A stretch of 11,334 bases of DNA from Eubacteriales bacterium. Lineage in GTDB: Bacteria; Bacillota; Clostridia; Oscillospirales; Oscillospiraceae. The position numbers were made by a program, and so were the translations under genes. The DNA lies in assembly GCA_030528965.1 (NCBI GenBank), contig JAUMXS010000041.1:1-11334 (forward strand), read 5' to 3'. The notes below the pieces were generated by a model, which was given only the letters and a program-made list of their open reading frames with translations, did no database searches and was not told the origin of the DNA. Positions 6,084-11,334 of the stretch are shown piece after piece (the stretch's first letter is position 1; every line of letters begins with the position of its first letter).

Positions 6084-8567
6084 ATGAGGAATGCAGATAG
6101 ATTCACGGAAAAAGCTAAAAAGGCACTTGCCAATGCACAGGAAACGGCTTCCGAACTGGGGCACAGCTTCGTGGGATCCGAGCATATTCTGCTTGGGATC
6201 GTACGCGAGAGTGAAGGACTGGGTGCCCGGGTGCTCCGGGAGAACGGTCTGGATGCCGAGTTTCTGACAGAAGTAGTTGAAAAGGTTATCGGAAGGGGAG
6301 CGCCCGGAGCGCCTGTACAGGGCCTGACCCCCAACGCTAAGGCGGTGATCGAACGCGCGGTTGCCGATGCCAATCATCTCCGGCACAGTTATGTCGGAAC
6401 GGAGCATCTGCTGATGGGGATCCTTCGGGATCCGAATTGCGGAGCCTCCCGGCTTATGACACATACAGGTGCAGACCTGAACAAACTCTATACGGAAGTT
6501 GTGAACGTATTTCGCGATCCCGGATACAGCAGCTCCGGGCCACGTCAGCCGGTGGGACGAGCTTCCGCGCGGAGAGCCGATACAAAGACTCTGGATCAAT
6601 ACAGCCGGGATCTGACCGCTGCCGCGGAACAGGGAGAACTGGACCCGGTGATCGGCAGAGACCGGGAGATCAGCCGTGTCATACAGATTCTTTCGCGCCG
6701 CACAAAAAATAATCCCGTACTCATCGGAGAACCGGGTGTCGGCAAGACAGCCGTCGCAGAGGGCCTTGCCCAGCGTGTAGCCGCCGGAGATGTGCCGGAG
6801 GATCTGCAGAATAAACGTATTGTTTCGCTTGACCTTACCGGTATGCTGGCCGGTACCAAGTACCGCGGTGACTTTGAGGAACGCATCCGCGGCGTGCTGG
6901 AAGAGGTAAAAAAAGCCGGTGACTGCGTGCTGTTTATCGATGAACTGCATACCATCATCGGAGCGGGTGCGGCGGAAGGCGCGATCGATGCCGCCAATAT
7001 CATTAAGCCGGCGCTAGGACGCGGAGAGATCCAGGTGATCGGTGCGACGACACTGAACGAATACCGAAAATATATTGAGAAGGACGCGGCGCTGGAACGC
7101 CGATTCCAGCCGGTCATGGTTGCCGAGCCTACGGAAGAAGAGAGCATCGCTATTATCCGCGGTCTGCGTGACCGCTATGAGGCGCATCATCGTCTTGAGA
7201 TCACGGATGAGGCCCTGAAAGCGGCCGTACAGCTTTCGGCACGATATATCAATGACCGTTATCTTCCCGACAAGGCGATCGACCTCATGGATGAGGCGGC
7301 GTCACGTGTGCGGATGGAGACCATGACGGAGCCTGAGGAACTGAAGGCTTTTGAGGCAAGGATTCATGCTCTGGCTGTTGAAAAAGAAGAAGCCATTAAG
7401 GCACAGGATTTTGAACAGGCGGCTGTTTTGCGCGACCGTGAACGCGAGCAGTGTGAGGAACTGAACAAAGCCCGGAGCGCCTGGAGCCGGAACCGCGAAG
7501 GAAAGCGCGGGAGCGTGACGGCGGAGGATATTGCCGCGGTGGTATCCGGCTGGACGGGAGTCCCTGTAACAAGCCTCACAGAGGATGAGAGCGCACGGCT
7601 TCTTCGCATGGAAGAAGTACTGCACCGGCGCGTGATCGGTCAGGACGAGGCAGTCTCGGCCGTGAGCCGGGCGATTCGACGCGGACGAGTCGGCTTGAAA
7701 GATCCCAAGAGACCGATAGGAAGCTTCCTGTTCCTCGGTCCGACCGGTGTTGGCAAGACCGAACTGTGCAAGGCTCTGGCAGAAGCGGTATTCGGCGACG
7801 AAAATGCCATGATCCGTGTGGATATGTCGGAATACATGGAGAAGCACACGGTATCCAAACTCATCGGATCCCCTCCGGGCTATGTTGGCTACGAGGAGGG
7901 TGGACAGCTGACGGAACAGATCCGCCGTAAGCCTTACAGCGTAGTTCTGTTTGATGAGATCGAGAAGGCCCATGAAGATGTGTTCAATATTCTCCTGCAG
8001 GTCATGGACGACGGCCGCCTGACCGATTCGCAGGGACGGCATGTGGACTTCCGGAACACGATCCTTGTTATGACCTCAAACGTCGGTGCGCGCAGCATCA
8101 CGGAAAAGCGAACTTCGCTCGGTTTCCGGGATGAGGCATCGGAGGATAAATCCCATGAGGATATCCGGAACCGCGTGATGGAGGATCTTCGCAGAACGTT
8201 CCGCCCGGAGTTCCTCAACCGAATCGACGAGACGATCGTATTTCGTCAGCTCACAAAAGAAAACATCCGGCAGATCGCATCCAACATGCTGCGGACAGTC
8301 TCTGAGCGGGTGCAGTCGCTGGGCGTCCGTCTGGAAGTTACGGATGAGGCGCTGGATAAGCTGGCGGAGATCGGATTTGATCCGGTATACGGAGCAAGGC
8401 CTCTGCGCCGCAGCATTCAGAATGCCGTCGAAGATACGGTGGCCGAAAAGCTTCTGGATGGAAGCCTGCACGCCGGCGGAACGATTCTGGCTCTGGTCAG
8501 AGACGGAAAACTTGTGCTGGAACCTGCGGCGATCGATCTTCCGGCAGAAGAAAAAATAACAGAATAA
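6084..8567 (+). CDS. clpC: ATP-dependent Clp protease ATPase subunit ClpC
   Basis: An 827-residue Hsp100 unfoldase of the AAA+ class that feeds substrates to ClpP in the cytosol. Domains: double Clp_N repeat (about 5-140); AAA1 with Walker A GEPGVGKT (215-222) and Walker B VLFIDE (282-287); a middle region with a UVR-like coiled segment (about 427-457, [18 protein letters not shown]) that marks ClpC rather than ClpB; AAA2 with Walker A GPTGVGKT (552-559) and Walker B VVLFDE (620-625); the ClpP-docking LGF loop (679-681); and the C-terminal D2 small domain. E33 and E107 match E32 and E106, the phospho-arginine pocket residues of B. subtilis ClpC. The length fits the family (~810-830). AAAAGGGG (6066-6073) precedes ATG 6084 by 10 nt. 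A 227-nt gap with hairpins separates it from mcsA. No CtsR operator is visible in that gap. Confidence 0.97.
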   Translation: MRNADRFTEKAKKALANAQETASELGHSFVGSEHILLGIVRESEGLGARVLRENGLDAEFLTEVVEKVIGRGAPGAPVQGLTPNAKAVIERAVADANHLRHSYVGTEHLLMGILRDPNCGASRLMTHTGADLNKLYTEVVNVFRDPGYSSSGPRQPVGRASARRADTKTLDQYSRDLTAAAEQGELDPVIGRDREISRVIQILSRRTKNNPVLIGEPGVGKTAVAEGLAQRVAAGDVPEDLQNKRIVSLDLTGMLAGTKYRGDFEERIRGVLEEVKKAGDCVLFIDELHTIIGAGAAEGAIDAANIIKPALGRGEIQVIGATTLNEYRKYIEKDAALERRFQPVMVAEPTEEESIAIIRGLRDRYEAHHRLEITDEALKAAVQLSARYINDRYLPDKAIDLMDEAASRVRMETMTEPEELKAFEARIHALAVEKEEAIKAQDFEQAAVLRDREREQCEELNKARSAWSRNREGKRGSVTAEDIAAVVSGWTGVPVTSLTEDESARLLRMEEVLHRRVIGQDEAVSAVSRAIRRGRVGLKDPKRPIGSFLFLGPTGVGKTELCKALAEAVFGDENAMIRVDMSEYMEKHTVSKLIGSPPGYVGYEEGGQLTEQIRRKPYSVVLFDEIEKAHEDVFNILLQVMDDGRLTDSQGRHVDFRNTILVMTSNVGARSITEKRTSLGFRDEASEDKSHEDIRNRVMEDLRRTFRPEFLNRIDETIVFRQLTKENIRQIASNMLRTVSERVQSLGVRLEVTDEALDKLAEIGFDPVYGARPLRRSIQNAVEDTVAEKLLDGSLHAGGTILALVRDGKLVLEPAAIDLPAEEKITE

Positions 8568-8623
8568 GCAGAGATCCTATTCAGAATCAACCTGCCTTGA
8601 ATCAGTCCCTTCCAATCTGACGG

Positions 8624-8664
8624 TACGTCCATATCCCTCGAAAGGATATGGACGTATTGCTTTT
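8624..8664 (+). terminator. Intrinsic terminator after clpC
   Basis: A perfect 13-bp stem, TACGTCCATATCC (8624-8636) with GGATATGGACGTA (8644-8656), has a 7-nt CTCGAAA loop and is followed by TTGCTTTT. It stands 57 nt after the clpC stop and closes the heat-shock operon. Confidence 0.85.
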
Positions 8665-8693
8665 CCCGTCAACGTGGGAGAAAAGAGTGTCTA

Positions 8694-8722
8694 TTGCAAT
8701 TTAAGGCAAAATATAGTATATT
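8694..8722 (+). promoter_or_regulatory. Promoter of the topoisomerase gene
   Basis: TTGCAA (8694-8699) and TATATT (8717-8722) are 17 nt apart in an A/T-rich stretch, directly after the clpC terminator. The expected start near 8729 leaves a leader of about 77 nt before the ATG at 8806. No CtsR heptad lies nearby, so the gene is probably outside the heat-shock regulon. Confidence 0.6.
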
Positions 8723-8805
8723 TTATATTTGAATAAGTGTACGATGCCGCCGGAAGGGGCGGTATATGGCAGTTATCGAAAGTACTATTGAAACAGGGGG
8801 AACCC

Positions 8806-10791
8806 ATGGCGAAACCGAAGCCGCAGACATATGGAAATGAAAGCATTTCTCAGCTCAAGGGAGCTGACCGGGTACGGAAACGTCCGGGCGTGATCTTTGG
8901 CTCTGATGGGCTGGAGGGCTGTGAACATGCGGTGTTTGAGATCCTGTCCAATGCTATTGACGAGGCCAGAGAGGGATTTGGCAGCCTCATAACGGTGACT
9001 TGTTATACGGATAAGAGCGTGGAGGTCCAGGATTTTGGGCGTGGCTGTCCGGTGGACTGGAACCCGGCGGAACAAAGGTTTAATTGGGAACTGGTCTTTT
9101 GCGAGTTATATGCCGGCGGCAAATACAGCAACGATGAGGGAGAAAACTACGAGTATTCTCTGGGACTGAATGGTCTCGGCTCCTGCGCTACGCAGTATGC
9201 TTCGGAATATTTTGACGCGGAGATTTTCCGTGACGGGTTCCGGTATACGCTGCATTTTGAAAAAGGCGAGAACATCGGCGGCCTTCAAAAAGAGAAAACC
9301 GACAGGAAGAAGACCGGCTCCACCTTCCGGTGGAAGCCTGATCTGGAGGTTTTCACGGATATTGATATCCCCGAGGAGTATTTTACGGAGACACTGCGGC
9401 GGCAGGCCGTAGTAAATGCCGGCGTGACATTTCGGCTGCGGCGGCAAAAGCCCGGCGGCGGTTTTGATACAAAGGATTTTCGTTACGAAAACGGGCTTGT
9501 CGATTATATTACGGAGCTGGCGGGCGAAGATCCTATGACGGCGCCTGTGTTTATTGAAACGGAGCGGCGCGGGCGTGACCGCGCCGATAAACCGGAATAT
9601 AAGGTCCGGCTTTCCGCAGCTTTTTGTTTTTCCCGGCGTGTGAACATCGTGGAGTATTATCATAACTCCAGCTGGCTGGAACACGGCGGTGCTCCCGAAA
9701 AAGCGACAAGAACTGCGTTTGTTTATGCACTTGATGCCTATATAAAAAAGCAGGGGAAATATCAGAAAAATGAATCGAAGATCAGTTTTCAGGATGTCGC
9801 AGACTGTCTGATCCTCGTAACGAACTGTTTCTCCACGCAGACTTCCTATGAGAACCAGACCAAAAAGTCCATTACCAACCGGTTCGTGCAGGATGCAATG
9901 ACCGAGTTTTTCAAGGAAAAACTTGAGATCTATTTCATTGAAAACAAGGCGGAAGCAGATCGGGTCGCCGAGCAGGTGCTTATCAATAAGCGAAGCCGCG
10001 AACAGGCGGAAAAGACGCGGCTGAACATCAAGAAAAAACTGACCGGCTCCATGGACATTGCAAACCGTGTGCAGAAGTTCGTGGACTGCCGGAGTCGGGA
10101 TGCATCCCGACGTGAACTGTATATCGTAGAGGGCGATTCGGCATTGGGTGCCTGTAAGCTGTCGCGTGATGCGGAATTTCAGGGGATCATGCCTGTGCGC
10201 GGTAAGATCCTTAACTGCCTGAAGGCGGACTATGCCCGTATTTTCCGCAGTGAGATCATCACCGATCTGCTGAAGGTGCTGGGATGCGGCGTTGAAGTTG
10301 AAAAGCGCGGCAAAGAGCTGAATTCTTTCGTGCTGGACAATCTGCGCTGGAGCAAGATCATCATCTGCACCGATGCGGACGTGGACGGTTTCCAGATACG
10401 CACCCTGATCCTGACGATGCTCTGGCGGTTGACGCCGACACTGATCCGGGAAGGGTATGTATATATTGCCGAGTCTCCGTTATATGAGATCGAGTCAAAG
10501 GGAAAAACATGGTTTGCCTATTCGGAACGTGAAAAAGCAGATGTGCTGGAACAGCTTGCGGGAGCCCGTGCTTCGATCAATCGTTCCAAGGGTCTCGGCG
10601 AGAATGATCCCGAAATGATGTGGCTCACAACGATGAATCCCGCAACCCGACGCCTGATCCGTGTGATGCCCGAGGATGCCGAGCAAACAGCCCGCATGTT
10701 TGATCTGCTGCTTGGAGACAATCTTGTGGGACGGAAGGAACATATCGCTGAATTCGGAAGTATGTTCCTTGATTTGGCGGATATATCTTAA
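8806..10791 (+). CDS. Divergent GyrB/ParE-type topoisomerase ATPase subunit
   Basis: A 661-residue type IIA topoisomerase B-subunit paralogue. It has a GHKL ATPase: FEILSNAIDEA (44-54; E45, N49), DFGRG (76-80, usual form DNGRG or DDGRG), YAGGKY (102-107), ATP lid LGLNGLG (119-125, usual form GGLHGVG), and QTK (351-353) with the catalytic lysine. A TOPRIM domain follows: VEGDSALG (441-448, E442), MPVRGKILN (462-470) and DADVDGFQIRT (523-533, usual DADVDGxHIRT), then KGLGE (595-599) and MNPATRRL (610-617). All metal acids and ATPase residues are present, so it should be active with a GyrA/ParC partner, but no partner gene lies in the window. ATG 8806 is chosen for its AGGGGG (8795-8800); the frame opens at 8737 without family-like sequence. 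It is probably a second, lineage-specific topoisomerase, and its role is unknown. Confidence 0.88.
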   Translation: MAKPKPQTYGNESISQLKGADRVRKRPGVIFGSDGLEGCEHAVFEILSNAIDEAREGFGSLITVTCYTDKSVEVQDFGRGCPVDWNPAEQRFNWELVFCELYAGGKYSNDEGENYEYSLGLNGLGSCATQYASEYFDAEIFRDGFRYTLHFEKGENIGGLQKEKTDRKKTGSTFRWKPDLEVFTDIDIPEEYFTETLRRQAVVNAGVTFRLRRQKPGGGFDTKDFRYENGLVDYITELAGEDPMTAPVFIETERRGRDRADKPEYKVRLSAAFCFSRRVNIVEYYHNSSWLEHGGAPEKATRTAFVYALDAYIKKQGKYQKNESKISFQDVADCLILVTNCFSTQTSYENQTKKSITNRFVQDAMTEFFKEKLEIYFIENKAEADRVAEQVLINKRSREQAEKTRLNIKKKLTGSMDIANRVQKFVDCRSRDASRRELYIVEGDSALGACKLSRDAEFQGIMPVRGKILNCLKADYARIFRSEIITDLLKVLGCGVEVEKRGKELNSFVLDNLRWSKIIICTDADVDGFQIRTLILTMLWRLTPTLIREGYVYIAESPLYEIESKGKTWFAYSEREKADVLEQLAGARASINRSKGLGENDPEMMWLTTMNPATRRLIRVMPEDAEQTARMFDLLLGDNLVGRKEHIAEFGSMFLDLADIS

Positions 10792-10820
10792 ATCCGGCTT
10801 TGGAAGGAGAGCAGTTTTCT

Positions 10821-11138
10821 ATGCAAAAATCGAGAAACCTTGTAAAGTTTATTCTTTTTACTGCGCTTATCGTACTCCTCTTTTCGCTTGGCGTTCTTGA
10901 AGTCAATCAGAAATTGGGCATGATACTTTTTGCTGTCGGACTTGGCCTTTGTGCCTTGGGTGTGCACTTTTTGGTTACACTCTGCCGCTGTCCCCATTGC
11001 GGCCGTGTTATCTTTTTTGGCGGACTTTCCCACACACACTGCCCGCACTGCCGCAAGCAGTTGGTATCGACTTCCTCCTCGGGGTCTTCGTCTGGAAAAT
11101 CTTCATCCAACAAGTCCACACATCGAAAAAGACGCTGA
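10821..11138 (+). CDS. Small two-helix membrane protein with zinc ribbon
   Basis: A 105-residue protein of no recognised family. A short basic N-terminus (MQKSRN) leads into two hydrophobic segments (about 7-26 and 33-54). A compact zinc ribbon follows directly, C57-x2-C60 ... C74-x2-C77, both as CPHC knuckles, then a Ser/Lys tail ending in HRKRR. With two helices and both ends positively charged, the termini are probably cytosolic, placing the ribbon at the inner membrane face. AAGGAG (10804-10809) lies 11 nt before ATG 10821. An in-frame TTG at 10800 is possible but unlikely. It starts 29 nt after the topoisomerase stop and is probably co-transcribed with it. A link to DNA binding or topoisomerase placement is only a guess. 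Confidence 0.75.
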   Translation: MQKSRNLVKFILFTALIVLLFSLGVLEVNQKLGMILFAVGLGLCALGVHFLVTLCRCPHCGRVIFFGGLSHTHCPHCRKQLVSTSSSGSSSGKSSSNKSTHRKRR

Positions 11139-11221
11139 AGCTGTTATGGATGATTCTCTCTTGAATGAAAGAGATTCATGTATTTTAACGGAACAATGCT
11201 GAAAGGAGAGCTGGTTCAACA

Positions 11222-11334
11222 ATGAAAAAGTATTCCAAGAAATTTTGCGCTCTGGCGCTGACTCTCATCCTTGCGATGACGCTGATTCTGCCGGCGATGG
11301 CCTATGAGGATGCGGATCCTCCCATCTGGCAGCA
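11222..11334 (+). CDS. N-terminus of a secreted protein (cut by window end)
   Basis: The first 37 codons of an exported protein. The basic MKKYSKK start, a hydrophobic core (about 8-22, FCALALTLILAMTLI) and LPAMA ending in an A-x-A site give a classical Sec signal peptide, probably cleaved before YEDADPP. Cys9 is inside the core and not in a lipobox, so a lipoprotein is unlikely. AAGGAG (11203-11208) is 13 nt upstream, a rather long spacing. The mature start, with acidic residues then DPPIWQ, is short and gives no family. The gene continues beyond the window. Confidence 0.7.
   Translation, partial: MKKYSKKFCALALTLILAMTLILPAMAYEDADPPIWQ

Noticed and set aside
6039..6950. Minus-strand open frame of 303 codons opposite clpC
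   Set aside because: It is a shadow of the well-conserved clpC reading frame and has no credible start context or recognisable domain.
8737..8805. Upstream start for the topoisomerase
   Set aside because: The 23 extra residues are not family-like and the start has no RBS; AGGGGG stands before ATG 8806.
11139..11200. Possible terminator after the zinc-ribbon gene
   Set aside because: Only a 5-bp TGAAT/ATTCA stem and a short T-run are present, too weak to call.

Overview
The window looks like a chromosomal segment of an anaerobic, low-oxygen-lifestyle Firmicute of the class Clostridia, probably a gut Oscillospirales-type organism. The support is a CtsR-type heat-shock repressor next to McsA and ClpC, a yabB/trmN6-rsmI pair, a small clostridial 2[4Fe-4S] ferredoxin, strong AGGAGG-like ribosome binding sites and sigma-A-type promoters. 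The genus cannot be fixed from the sequence.

Left part (about 23-4540, minus strand). Reading in the direction of transcription: a 56-residue ferredoxin with its own promoter and a likely terminator; then a five-gene run consisting of a TrmN6/YabB-like SAM methyltransferase, RsmI (ATGA overlap), an amidohydrolase-2 family metal hydrolase, a YgeY-like M20 metallohydrolase and RidA. The first two modify tRNA and rRNA. The last three look catabolic: two metal-dependent hydrolases of C-N or related bonds and an imine deaminase. The run leaves the window at the left edge.

Middle part (about 4700-8660, plus strand). A heat-shock protein quality-control locus: a promoter flanked by two CtsR operators, then ctsR, mcsA and clpC, closed by a clean intrinsic terminator. 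The arginine kinase gene mcsB, which lies between mcsA and clpC in the Bacillus arrangement, is absent. A 227-nt spacer with two GC-rich hairpins takes its place. McsA also lacks the second CxxC pair of the Bacillus protein and has an aromatic and acidic linker there. The ClpC N-domain keeps the two glutamates equivalent to the phospho-arginine pocket residues of B. subtilis ClpC.

Right part (about 8694-11334, plus strand). A new promoter drives a divergent GyrB/ParE-type topoisomerase ATPase subunit with altered ATP-lid and TOPRIM motifs and no GyrA/ParC partner inside the window. It is followed 29 nt later by a small two-helix membrane protein with a zinc ribbon, and then by the first 37 codons of a secreted protein with a signal peptide.

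I see no tRNA or rRNA gene, CRISPR array, insertion sequence or phage gene. The most unusual points are the mcsB-less heat-shock locus with a reduced McsA, and the orphan divergent type IIA topoisomerase subunit.
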